Source: Zasmidium citrigriseum (Eukaryota; Ascomycota; Dothideomycetes; Mycosphaerellales; Mycosphaerellaceae). From it: a stretch of DNA of 64,000 nt. The position numbers and the translations under genes are program-made. This document shows, piece by piece, positions 12,661 to 23,655 of this stretch. The notes under the pieces were generated by a model that did no database searches, was not told where the DNA came from, and saw only the letters and a list, made by a program, of their open reading frames with translations. The stretch lies in contig NHNW01000010.1 in the NCBI GenBank assembly GCA_002786025.1, positions 310,001 to 374,000 on the forward strand, in the 5' to 3' direction. Each line of letters opens with the position of its first letter. The first letter of the stretch is position 1.

Positions 12661-13173
12661 TTACTCCACGTGGCCGCCACTGGCTTCCACGACCTGCTTG
12701 ACCTCGTTTCGGATCTCTGGAATGCCGGCCATCATTCGCTGGCCCAGAATGTCGCGGAACTGTGCAAAGGCATCGCTACGTCCCTTGTGTTCCTGATTGT
12801 GACGCATCACCAGCTCAACGAATTCTCTGGTGTAGATGTCCGGATTCCGTGAGGCCTCGACGTACTGAATGATTTCCACGGGAATGTGTGTCGGGAGTCT
12901 CTTGGCAGTCTGAGAGATCGCTGTGAGATTATGGACCAGGTCTCGTCTATGACAGATCAGAAAAGTGGCGATTCGTTGTGAGACGACTCGAGCTTACATC
13001 TCTGTGGTCATTGCCTGCTGGGTGTTTTGCCCTTGGTAATCATGTGCCTGAACAATCAACAGGTATAGGTTGGAGATGATGGCGCGTACTTGGACTGTCG
13101 TGCATTAGCTGCCATCCCGCTCTAGGCGAAACTCTGACCTACCATCGACTTCATCGAGCGTGGCGGCGGCCAT
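12661..13173 (-). CDS. MED10: Mediator complex subunit 10 (Nut2)
   Basis: CDS complement join(12661..12946, 12998..13094, 13143..13173), 137 residues, three exons. The motif LPTHIPVEIIQYVEASRNP followed by DIYTREFVELVMRHNQEHKG and AFAQFRDILGQ is the diagnostic Med10 block (IPxEVIxYVDxGRNPDIYTREFVE). The N-terminal half forms the helix that packs on MED14/MED7. It acts in the nucleus as a middle-module subunit of Mediator. The start at 13173 gives a short MAAATLDEVD lead into the first conserved helix. It shares a 168 bp divergent promoter with the PXA gene and is the third Mediator gene in the first 13 kb. Confidence 0.95.
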
Positions 13174-13341
13174 GGCGGCGATTGTGGTATTGATCACGAT
13201 TGTGATGGTCGAGGTGTGTTCAAGAAAGAGAGGTGTAGTCGGGAATAGCGTCGGCGGTTACTTGAACTCTATCCGATCTTCGGGTCCGGCCCGAGCCGAT
13301 CACCTTTGTCGTGTGGACAGCACCTTCCTCCTACAACACAC

Positions 13342-16024
13342 ATGCAAGCCCGATGGAATCCAACTCGCCTCGACATGGCTCAGAGCGGCCAGAGATCGGC
13401 CATCAGAGCGCAGTCGCGTGGGGTATCTCATGAAGCAGCAGCTCGCAGCGACCGCGATCGTCACCAGCCCAGCAATCGGAGGAAAGATGCCCCCAACAAT
13501 GAGGCTACCATTGCGTACATCAAGAAGATCCTATGTTCCCGGCCGCCATCATCAGACTCAGGCTCAGATCCTCCCGCACATAGCGTCGAAAATGCACCAC
13601 TCGAGGAGTTGCTACCACCACTGACAAGCTCCAACGAAGTGGATGTACAACTCTACGCGCTCATAGCCGTGATACTGAGCAACTTTGTCCAGACCTGGTA
13701 CAATCGAATCACGCCGGATCAGGAGTTCGTTGGCGAGATTGTCCAGATCATTGCGCATTGCACGCGAGGCCTCGAACAACGGCTGAGGAAAGTTGATCTG
13801 GAGAGTCTCCTTCTTGATGAAGTGCCAGATCTTCTCTCAATGCATGTCAAAGGTAGACAACTGGACAGCGAAGGGCGTTTTCTCGCGCGAAGCTGACTCG
13901 TGTAGCGATCAGGATATGTCAAGCGTCAACGACTGCTAGGGCAAAAACCCACGAATTGGAATTGCGCTATCACACCTTGAACCCACACGTGGCTTTGGAG
14001 CCTCTCCCGTTCGACGGCGATGCCACTCGCAGACAGCAAGAGAACGAGATTGCGTGGTGCTTGCTCTTGGTCAACCGCGTTCTACCACTACTGCTCCCTC
14101 CTGAGGACCTCCAGAATCCCTGCCTGGATGTGTTGGTGTCCGAAGTCTTTTCCGAACTCATCTTCCGAAATGGCATCTGCGGGAAGGCATGTGAGCCCTG
14201 GCTGATATGGGACGGCGTGGCGAAGCTCCTTCGCTCCTTGCGGTCCGATCAACAAGGCACGCTCCCGCAGAACTCTTCGGTACCGTTGAATCGTCTCGAG
14301 GAATACGGGCTTCTTGCATCAGCACGCACACCACAGGATCCGCTTCAACACGGACGGTCCCGCAGGCGCTTCGATGGGCTCTCTCATACGTTTTGGTTCA
14401 TCATCCAATGCATAGTAACGGGCTGGATGCTGCTACGAGCTTCTCTGGCTGCAGTCATGCAGGCTGGAACGATCCCAGCACGAACGAGTCGCAAGTCCTC
14501 CACATCAAAGACGTCAGAAGGATCGCCGTCTACATCCAACACAAGCTATGGCCCGGCCGAGACTCCCTCAACGACTACGATGAAGCGACCAATCGTTAGC
14601 ATGCACATCTGGAGATGCATGTCAGAGGTCCTGTCTCTCAACCGACGCATGCCATGGATGTCAGGCATGTTGTCTCTTGTGCAGTGGCTTTCCCTGCATG
14701 GGCCGGGTCAGCTTTGCCAGACGAACAGCAGATTGGACAGGTAAGCAGCTCTCTTTCTTCTCCTCCCCATCTTCGATCAATCCGAGGCACTACTGCTCGC
14801 GAGCTACCGCATTCGTGCGGAGCCAATTTTTCGAGGCCACATGCTGCATTTCTCGGATCCCGTCACCTCATTCGTTGGAGCCGAGCAAGCCACGCCGGGC
14901 GGCTGCATTGCTTGCCAGTCATCTGATTCCCGCATCATCCAATGTCATGCTTCGGACCGCTAGTGGACAGCTGCCCGTGTTTCACCCCCCATCGATCCGT
15001 CCATGCCGCTTGGCACGCCAGCGAGCGACATCCCGGGAGGCTTGCAGGTCATCGATACCTCTGATTACTTTTGGCGATTCTTCACCGACGTCGCAGTCGC
15101 TTAGCTTCGGTTCCGACCTCTCCACCGACTAGGAGTCGACATTGGGCATCCACGCGCATGGCATTCTCGAAAATGTCTCAATACGTTGGCGCATTCACGA
15201 CAAGTCTGGTACTGGCATTGCGGAACGCACCCCGTGAGGGTTCGGCCCATGACGGCCCTCTCTGCAGGCGCTGCAATCTGGTCTGTGCGCAAATGCGAGC
15301 CGTGCGGCTGCGATTGCGGCCCAAACCTTAACGCCAGCGCATTTGTATCAAGCCTTCCGCAAGCGGAGCTTACGAAGAGCTCACTGCCGAAGACCCAAGT
15401 GTCCGCCACTCATAGCAGGATACAGCTCTTTCGGCGTGCTATTCGCCAGAAGACCAACAGGCGACTCTCGGCAAATGCCAGCATGTCGAGCCGACCCTGT
15501 CCTGTCGCATTTCCCTTCCCTGCCTGCCCAGAGCTCGTCCTGCATATGCACGCAATACGGCTGTTTTGCCCTCTACAGCAACACACCAAGCGATTGCACG
15601 GATGCTCAGTTCGGCAGCAGGATTTGACACTGACGTTTGGTGACGCAGGCTGATGTCGTTCAATATCCACCAGAGATTGCTCACCGCACACTGGTTGCCC
15701 TCGGTTTTGCAAGCCGCCCGAAGCGCCCTCTTCCCGGATAACGTCCTTGCTCCTGCGCGCATACCGCCCACAAGCGACGAAATCGTCCAGATTAAACGCG
15801 ACTGTGCCCAAGCCATCGTCGAGGCGATACCCGACGCCATCAGCGCCCGCTTCTTCGCGACCAAGGACAGAGATTTGATGAGAGGGGAGGTCGAAGCAGA
15901 ACTGGACCTCCTCGCCGACTCATATCTCAACAAAAAACTCATCGTCTCCGCCGTCGAATTGCTCGCCGTACGGCTATTCCCCGAACTGGCGGTCGGCGAG
16001 GATCATCGAAGAGAGTCGGTGTGA
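13342..16024 (+). CDS. PXA-domain protein (Pxa1-like) with an unusually long intron
   Basis: CDS join(13342..13852, 13906..14740, 15649..16024), 573 residues. Residues about 90-190 carry the PX-associated motif (ILSNFVQTWYNRITPDQEF, then LLLDEVPDLLSMHVKA). The C-terminal exon (LPSVLQAARSALFPDN, APARIPP, DSYLNKKLIVSAVELLAVRL) is the conserved tail of fungal PXA1-type proteins, which lack the PX, RGS and nexin-C domains of sorting nexins and are linked to endosome/vacuole traffic. A hydrophobic helix follows the PXA domain. Splicing exon 2 to exon 3 rejoins an Arg codon (AG|G) before LMSFNIHQ. The 908 bp between them is far longer than any other intron here and might hide an extra exon. The start could also be the Met at 13375. 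Confidence 0.75.
14741..15648 (+). other. Long (908 bp) intron of the PXA gene
   Basis: The donor is GTAAGC and the acceptor GACGCAG. Continuing in the exon-2 frame there is a stop one codon in, then about 70 open codons, another stop, then about 45 open codons with protein-like composition. I recognise no domain in it on either strand. It could be a true long intron, an insertion, or hold an unrecognised exon. Confidence 0.5.
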
Positions 16025-16536
16025 ATGGGGAACAGGCATGGCTGCAGACGATAGTCTTGTTCGATTTGCGTGTGTAAAGAGGGAGCTCCACAAGAGGAGC
16101 CCGTGATTTGAATCGAAGTTGCTTTCTCACGCTCACGCGCACTCTCTTCGTTCATGATGACAATGCCCAGCCGTGACGAAATACCGAAAGCAACAATCAC
16201 AACGCGGTTCTTTCCCAAAACATGCAGGTTGCCGCGTGAGCGGACTTGTTCCACATCTTGTTGCAAGTGTCCTGTTCCCATTTTTTCGACAATAGACATC
16301 GATTGCAAAGGTTCTCCTCCGAGGTATCATATCGCTGGTTATGGAGGAGTCTTTGAACCATTTTTCCCATCCCATTCCATCCCTATCCAAAAGGACAAAT
16401 CCGAAGCCACTCGCATCGATATGCACATAAAACCGAAAGAAAGAGCAAAAAGGGTAATCACTATACATGCAAATAAGAGCAATCCCCAAGAAGCGAACAA
16501 GGATAAAGGGGGAATATAAGTTTTCATCTCTCGTCA
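16025..16536. other. Convergent 3' intergenic region
   Basis: About 510 bp between the PXA gene and the CENP-B-type gene. No feature is visible. Confidence 0.6.
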
Positions 16537-18275
16537 TCAACTGCCTCCTCTCGAGTGCAGTTTTAGTTTCTCCATCAGTTTGCCGATGGTGACGCTCTCC
16601 TGTAGATCCAGAAAGCCATGTGGTTGTTGTTCGAAGAACGTGAGAACGACTGACAGTGCTCGCCGTGCTTCCTCAGGGGTCGTCGGGGGCGGAGTCAATT
16701 TCAGGTCTTCGTTCTGTTGCTGTTGTTGTAGGATATGTGCGGGCAAGGGAGGTGGCCGCATCGTGTCTGAGGGTGTTACAGTAGGTGGTCTGTCTTCGGG
16801 TTGGTGAGAGTGGACTGCTTCGTCGAGACTGACCATGGGGTCCGGCGGTTCTTCCATCGGTGAGTCGAGGGCTGTGTGGTTTGCGTATTTGGGGGTTACG
16901 GCTTCGCCTCCTGAGCTGGCCATGTATTGGTCCAGGAGAGGGAATGTTTGACTTCGCGGACGGTGGGTATTGGTGTTTGTCGTCGTTGCTGGGAGGATGG
17001 GACGCGCTGTTTGCGGGACGAAGGGTGAAGGTGCTGTCCCTGAATCTGGAGTGAAGAATGGTGAAGTCGGACTTAGTGGGCCTGGCGAGAAAGATGAAGG
17101 TGCCGTGTCCGTGAAGGCGCTGTTCAGTGAATTCGTGCTTTGTGAGTGAAATGGCCCGTGTCTGCTGCCAAAGTCGAGGTAGCTGTCCGGACTTTCGTTC
17201 TTGAGGCTCTCGTGACTTTGCGCGCTGTGTAGTTCCAGAGGTGAGGGTGAGCCTATGCCTGAAGGGGAGATGGGTGAAGTGTCGCCAGGAGTGTGTGAAG
17301 AGGATGCCGCTGCGGACGCGCCGTCCTCTTCCGTCGCTAACGATGCTTTGCGTGATCGAGCGCCCATCAAGTTGTTCTTGAGTTTGAACTTCTCGATCCA
17401 GCTGGCGCTCAGCGCAACGTGGTTGTCGAGGCTTGTTGTCGTCGCTGCGAAGGCGCGAGCCTTGTCGCGGATCAGATCGTCAGAGAGAGGATTCCCTTTC
17501 TTCTCCTAGAGTGTTCGATCAGTACTGCTTCGACCGTCAATCTCGCGTCTGTTCATACTTGGTTCTTTGCCCACACAGCCAAGGCCCGTTCAATGTCAGG
17601 AGACCGCCCTTTGGCACGCTTGATGGGTGATCGAGAGCCATCATCCTGAAACAGGTACTTCTCCTTTTGGCGAAGCACCTTAGACACAGTACTGAGCACC
17701 GTCGTCAGTTCAACTATCGAAAAGATCGATCAATCTGGTTCATTCGTACCTTCGCTCGACCCCGAAGATGGCTATGACATTGTCAGCGTCGTTGAGCAAC
17801 GATTGGAATCGATGCAGAACTCACCTCCAATCTCCGTCTGCTTGCTGTTAGGATGCTCCTCTGCGTACTGGCACATGCGCTTTCGGTCGAGGTCCGTGAG
17901 GGTCTTTCGCGGCGTGGACGTCGATCTCGACGATGTTGCCGACACCGGCGTCTGGAGAGGTCCTATCGACATGGGCTGGATGGGCTGAACGGGTTGAGGG
18001 AACATCGGTTGATATGGCGCTGAATGTGCCTGGCTGTTCAGCATCGACGGCCATTGCGGCATAACGAGCGGCTGCAACTGCTGATGCATCGGTCGTTGCT
18101 GCATGCTGCTGCTGAACGCGCTGGGCTCCATTGGGATCTGAGGTGACGAGAAGTTGAACCCCGAGTACTCCTGGGCAGGCGTGCCGTGGTGTGAGTGCGG
18201 ATAGACGTGCGGACTGGGGCCCCAGTGGGTTGGCGGCGACGATCGAAAGGCGGCGTTGCGTTCATCGTCGGCCAT
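16537..18275 (-). CDS. CENP-B/Abp1-type helix-turn-helix DNA-binding protein
   Basis: CDS complement join(16537..17505, 17559..17691, 17750..17771, 17825..18275), 524 residues, including a 22 bp exon. After a Pro/Gln-rich leader, residues about 120-165 (RKTLTDLDRKRMCQYAEEHP, SKQTEIGAIFGVERSTVSKV) form the first HTH of the CENP-B/pogo class. Residues about 175-250 (PDIERALAVWAKNQ, NPLSDDLIRDKARAFA, SASWIEKFKLKN) form the second, the HTH CENPB-type domain. The DDE integrase domain of the transposase ancestor is absent. Instead there is a Ser/Pro-rich tail ending in a helical segment rich in Leu and Phe. It is presumably a nuclear sequence-specific binder, a domesticated transposase derivative. 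The start at 18275 is the first Met in frame. Confidence 0.85.
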
Positions 18276-21200
18276 GGCCTGCAGCGAGGGCAGGGCGGCC
18301 GGGAAGGGGCGCAAGGCTGCGCGGAAAGGCTGCGGACAGACTACCCAGGGCGGAGAGTGTTACGAAGGGACAGGCGCGCAAGTGCCGCAGAGCGTACACG
18401 CTGTGGCTTGACGCTTAGGGCGGCAGGAGGGCGCCTGCAGCGGAGCAGAGTGACGGCGGAGTGGTCGCGCATAGAGGGGACGCAGGCGGTCGAGCTAACA
18501 TGCTGCTGCTGCGCGGGCCAGGCACACGACGAGACCAGACATCGCCTTGGGGGGCGGCGGCGGTGGGAGTCGTGCGCGGGAGGGTAGTTATATGCGGCGG
18601 CCGGGCCCAGGAGGAGTGAGGCAGATCAAGAAGTGAGGGCTGCGGGCTGCGGAGACGTGGATATCTAGGTTGGCTACCAGACGACGGAACGGGCCTGGGG
18701 GAAGTGCACTGTTCCCTGCGTCCCCGATCGTCGCCATCGCAGCGCATTAGACGGCAACCTTGTCGGCGCGAATGCTGGCCGAGGCCATGCGCATGGCATG
18801 GATGGGCAGAGGATCGTTGCTGGAGCGTGACCCCGTCGTCGCCAATGCCACGCCCGCCATCATCATCGCGCCTCCACCGCTGGCCGGGCAATCGATCAAT
18901 CACCAGCACGGCGCGGCGCATGCCTCTCCACCGCGTCCACATTGGCAGGGCGGCCGCAGCACAGCGACCAGCGACCGAAACACAGCAGTCGAATGAGCGA
19001 CGCTGCCATCGTTTCCGGATATGCGAGACGCTCGGACTAGCGATCCCTCCCTCGACCCTCGCCTTGCGACTAGTCCTGCACACAATCCAATGGCAGCCGC
19101 CAGCCCCAGCTCTCGAGTCCTATTGCACCAGTCTCACAAACGGCTGTGTGTCGCCGTGCCGTCGCTGCTGCTGCACACGTCGAATTCGGCGATGTACTGT
19201 TATATACAGACGGGACGATGTTGTAAATAGCATCGATGTCTGTTCGGCCTCGCGAGCGGTCTGCGATATCTGGCCCAGGCGTCAAAGTGGCCTCGACGCC
19301 CGAAAGTGATGATCCTCCCGAGAGTCGCGCCTTCCCCGTTGCAGCGCACAGGTTGACTGCTCCTGCCCATTGGCTCATTTTCTCTCCTCGCCATTGGCTG
19401 ATTTTCCTCAACGCTGGCCTGCCGGCGCCGAGCGTGCTCCTCCACCGTCTCCGAGTCTCACCATGTCGTGTCGACGCGGGGGCCGCTCCAGCAAGGCCTC
19501 GTCTCACGGATCGGCAGCGGCGCGCAACCGCGAGTGTCGTTTCAGTAGTTTAAGTGAGACGAGGAGCAAACGTTATTCCAACTTCGTGCGCCCGCCTGCC
19601 TGCTGGTCCTCGTGGTTCTGGACAGGTCGGAGAAATGAATAATGACGGCCAGTATCATGAGTGGGCTTGTCTCGGTATCGCTGCTGCCACCACCACGCTT
19701 CTGATCCCACGCTCGAAATAGTTAGGCATGGAGCGCGGCGTCCTTACTCACGCTCCCACGAGAGCTACCACTTTCCTCACACACTGCTGCTTCCTCTCGT
19801 TGGCTCGCGACTTCCTTCTTCGGCCAACTCTAAATCTGATACCACTGTCTTCCCAATCCATTACTGCCTGCCGCTGCGTAAGCTGTTGGAGATAGACGCT
19901 GTCCACCTGCACTGCCCTGCCAATTCCACCCCTACCGCGATTCGCGAGCTTCGCACCCACGTCCATCGTCCCTATTTGCTGCGTGCGATGCGCTTGCAGG
20001 GGTCGCAGACTTCGACTCTGGAGTCCCACTCGCCGAATGCTCCTCCCGACATGTTGCAAACGGTAGAAAGCCTCATAATTGCGCTGGCCGCATCCGACTG
20101 ATGATTTGCGCATCGAATCTGCGGCCCTTCGATCGTCCTCAGGAGCATCCTCCAGCGTCCTTCGAGTCTCGCCTGTCAACCATGCAGCCCGCCGTAACGT
20201 TATCCATCACGCCATGGATAGGAATGCGAAGTGCGCCAGGATGGCTATGCTCATGTTGTACACCACCGTCAAGGATCAACCTTTCGCGGGTCCAAGTACC
20301 GAATCCAACGAATGCTGGCAGCTGCCGATTGCTTTTTAGATCGAAGGAGTCGTGCAAGCAGCGATAACGTGGTAAGTCTGCACTACTTCTGAGCCTACAG
20401 TGCTACACAATGCAAGCGAGGCTCTACTACTCCCACACGCCATCAACCTCATCGTGCAATAGGGATACAGCATGCACCTTCTGTTCAAGACGGCTTGCTG
20501 CTGTTTCACTCTCCGTTGCCCTAATGCTCTCGGTCCCGATGCACTTTCTGCCCTACGACTGATGACTGGCTAATCGCTGACCATTAACAACCGCGACATC
20601 GACTCCAGGCTCCACGCCGCCTCCTTTGTGATCTTATTTTGGACGGCAATAGTCGGCTTCGAATCGACCAAGGCAGTAATTTTGGACTCCCCACCCGCAA
20701 TCTAGCGTCGATTGCTATTCTCCGAGCACTACAAGGCTTGTGGCCCTCTGGTTACACAATTGGTGAACTCAAACTCACCAACTTTGAACCGTGTCACCTG
20801 GGCTGGAACATTCTTGCGCGACCTGACCTGTCTCATCGAGCTCACCACAGCGACCACCGACGATGATGATCTCTTCTCGCCATGTTCGTCCACAAGCGTA
20901 TGCTCTACAAGGAGTTGTGCGACATGTCGAGTCATGGCACGACAACCAGGTCCTGCTCCACACTGCTGCCCAAAATTGCGGCAATCCTTACCCATCGTCA
21001 CGGCCTGGAGCCTGGGGCCGCATTCATCATGATTGATTTTCATGAATACGAATCGCGGAGGCCGAGGTAATGAAGTTCGAAATCAGGCTTACATAGGCTG
21101 CAAATCAAGCTATCTAGCCTGTCGTCTGTCTGGCGAGTCATTATGAACCTGGACGACTCCACCTCAACTACAGGCTACATGATCACTATCCAATACCGGG

Positions 21201-21708
21201 CTTCTCTCCGCATCCGGTCGCGAAACAGAGTTAACCTTGCAGTCTGGTACTGTTATTTGGAAGCAACCCACAAAGGCACCGCCGCAGCCTTTACAACCGC
21301 ATTAAACACCTACTCAGAGCCTGTCGGCCAGCGTTCGTCCCTGCTACTGGGAAGAGGAATCGTTCATCGATCATCGATCAAGCTTCGAATGCTGGCCAAG
21401 TCTGTAGACGAGGTCAATCCGAAGGGAACAGAGGCACCGCCAGGAAATCTTCAATTCATTTCCGATGTTTACGACTAAGTTCCGATCCCAACACCCGGGC
21501 AGACTGTGAGCCGAGCCTTCAAACAACGCCGTGTACGCCGACCCTTCGCCGATGTGTTTGTCGGTCGTCCTTCCATCTTAGATCAATCTGGGTTGTTGAA
21601 GCTAAACGACGCGAGAAAACAAGATATCCCAAAACACCACCGCTGAACTGCGTCAAGGGCAAGAAAGCAAATCGCCGGACCTGAAGGACACCGGCCCCGA
21701 ACATCTCC
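18276..21708. other. 3.4 kb gene-free region
   Basis: This is the longest stretch without a supportable gene. The first kilobase is GC-rich with many antisense open frames that look like shadows of composition. From 19.6 kb on, short ORFs of 60-150 codons show no family features. It contains a pair of CCAAT-type repeats (19367-19406). It may be a long regulatory region of the CENP-B-type gene, a non-coding RNA locus, or hold an unrecognised gene. Confidence 0.5.
19367..19406. promoter_or_regulatory. Twin CCAAT-type direct repeat
   Basis: The segment CCATTGGCTCATTTTC recurs 24 bp downstream as CCATTGGCTGATTTTC, with one mismatch. Each contains ATTGG, the reverse of CCAAT, the core bound by the fungal HAP complex. 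It lies about 1.1 kb upstream of the CENP-B-type gene start. Function is inferred. Confidence 0.4.
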
Positions 21709-22772
21709 TCACATCTTCACACCGAGCTCGGAGTAGAAGTGACACTGCGAGACATGTGTCGACTTGCCGGTCTTTTCATCAAAGACGTGGCAGCCGTGCT
21801 TTGCTGCATTAGGGGGCTGGTGCACGTCATCAGTCAGCCAGTCCATCAGGTGTCCAAAGGGGCATCGACTACGAGAACATGAGGGACTTACCGTGTACAG
21901 ATGCAGGCTGACGGCAACCTCGTCCTTGCTTGGGTTGCGAATGCGGTGCAAGCCCAGGCGATCGCTCATGTACGTTACCTGTTCCTGATCGTAGGTGGTC
22001 TCCTTGATGACGACAAGCTCTTTCGGGCCCATCAACTGCGTTCGCGCAGAACAGGTGTGCTGCGTACTGGGATAAAGCGAGTCTGGTGCTGTAGCGCAAT
22101 TGGCCGGGTTGCCGGCCCGTTGACAGGGCCAGCCGTAGAGTGTTTCAGTGAGTGAGCCCTTCAATATCTTCATGACGCAATGGGCGTTGGCATGGTCGTG
22201 GACGGGAGAAGCTTTGCCAGGCGTCCAGACAAGTATAAGCTGCAAGCAGGTCTGATTAGCACATGGTTGCTAGTCATGCGGTTTCTTCACGGAGGGAGTG
22301 GTTGCGGAGGCTTTGGCTCCAGACTAGGGCGGCCTGACACGTGGAAAGACTCGCGGATGCAGGCACGGAAGTATGTTCCCAGCATGGCTATGTTACGAAC
22401 TTTTCCGAGCTTGAGAGGAAACCGCTGACTGGTGTCTATGTGGCAGCGTTGCTGATGTTTAGGGAATGCACTCACCAAGTTGGCTTTGCCGTTGCCACGG
22501 TCAACAAGATTTCTAGTGTACGCTCTGCTGTGATCGGCGAAAGCATATTTCGACCATTCGGATTCCGTGGAAGAGTAATCGAACATTACCCTCTTGAGCT
22601 CTTCGACGTCGACGCCGTCGCTGTCGATCCCGTTACTTGGACCAAGGATGTCGTTAATGTCCTCGACTAGATTCTGGAAGGCGTCTCCGGGCACTGGCGA
22701 CCCTCTTGCGGAATCATGAATCGAGGCAGGCTTCTCGGACGTGGCATGCGATGCTTGATAAGCTGAATCCAT
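21709..22772 (-). CDS. CDO1: Cysteine dioxygenase, type I
   Basis: CDS complement join(21709..21816, 21892..22239, 22476..22772), 250 residues, three exons. [20 protein letters not shown] is followed by [17 protein letters not shown], the cupin motif 1 with iron-binding histidines and the Cys of the Cys-Tyr cross-link. [12 protein letters not shown] and [10 protein letters not shown] carry the third histidine and the cross-linked Tyr, and the FDEKTG...FYSELGV tail matches the family. The enzyme oxidises L-cysteine with O2 to cysteine sulfinate in the cytosol, the entry to taurine and sulfate and a way to limit free cysteine. The second intron (75 bp) is a multiple of three without stops, so its retention would insert 25 residues. 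The first intron (236 bp) is long. Confidence 0.93.
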
Positions 22773-23655
22773 GATGATGGTGTGTAGGCTGAAGAGAAAA
22801 GGCAGCCAAGCGACGACAGCGGTGATTTCTGACCGGATGTGAGGTATGACGAAAGGGTAGCAAAGTTTGCGAAGGGATCTTAGATCTTGTGAGATCTTAT
22901 TGCCCTTTTGGAAGAATCGTGGGAGTTCGAAGTACGATCTTTGTTGCTGAGAGTGAAGGCAAGCTAAAAACATCGGGCGAGGAAGAAACACGAGGGAGGG
23001 GGGGTGAGCAAGTATTATCAGTTCCCAACCAGCTGCTGCGTGTCGGAGCCATCCATGTTGAGCTCCATCCATCAGCCGCCGGGAACCGACCTTGAGCCAC
23101 ACACCGTACCGTATCGTCCAAAGTCAAGTCGCAACAGTTGGTGCTGTGATTGTCCCAACCGCAATCCTTATCGAACGATAGCGTTTCAGCAGTCGCAAAT
23201 AGATGGACAGAGCGACCATCCGGTCGTTGGGTGTTGCATTGCAGCATGCGTGCGACGACGATACATGGCGGTCTACCGCGGCGTCGTAAACAGGGTGAGA
23301 GAAGGTGCGAATTGCAGCCGACGACCCGCAAGATATCGCGGGTGTGGCCGCGATGTCGACGTAAGAGGGCGGTAGTCGTGTGTCCGTTAAACGATATTGA
23401 GCATTCGACTGTCTGCACATGGGGGCCGGATGAATGCAGCAAGTGAATGCTCCGTAGCTTGTGAAGTCTGCCATAGAGCGAGAGAGCCGGTCACGTGCAA
23501 GCACGCAATCGAAATTATCCCCAAGATGGAACGAACTGGCAGTATACCCAACCATAAATCAACGACACCTCTTGAACACGCCTGGAATTCGCCCACAAGA
23601 CGCCAACGAAGGCCCCGAACCCACCAAATCGAGATCCGAGCGCAGATAGCCCATC
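22773..23655. other. Divergent CDO / RBG1 intergenic region
   Basis: About 880 bp between two divergent starts. Small open frames only; presumed promoters. Confidence 0.6.

Noticed and set aside
18415..19083. 222-codon minus-strand ORF in the GC-rich region
   Set aside because: The sequence is Arg/Ser/Pro/Cys-rich as expected from GC-rich random DNA, with no start context or family signal.
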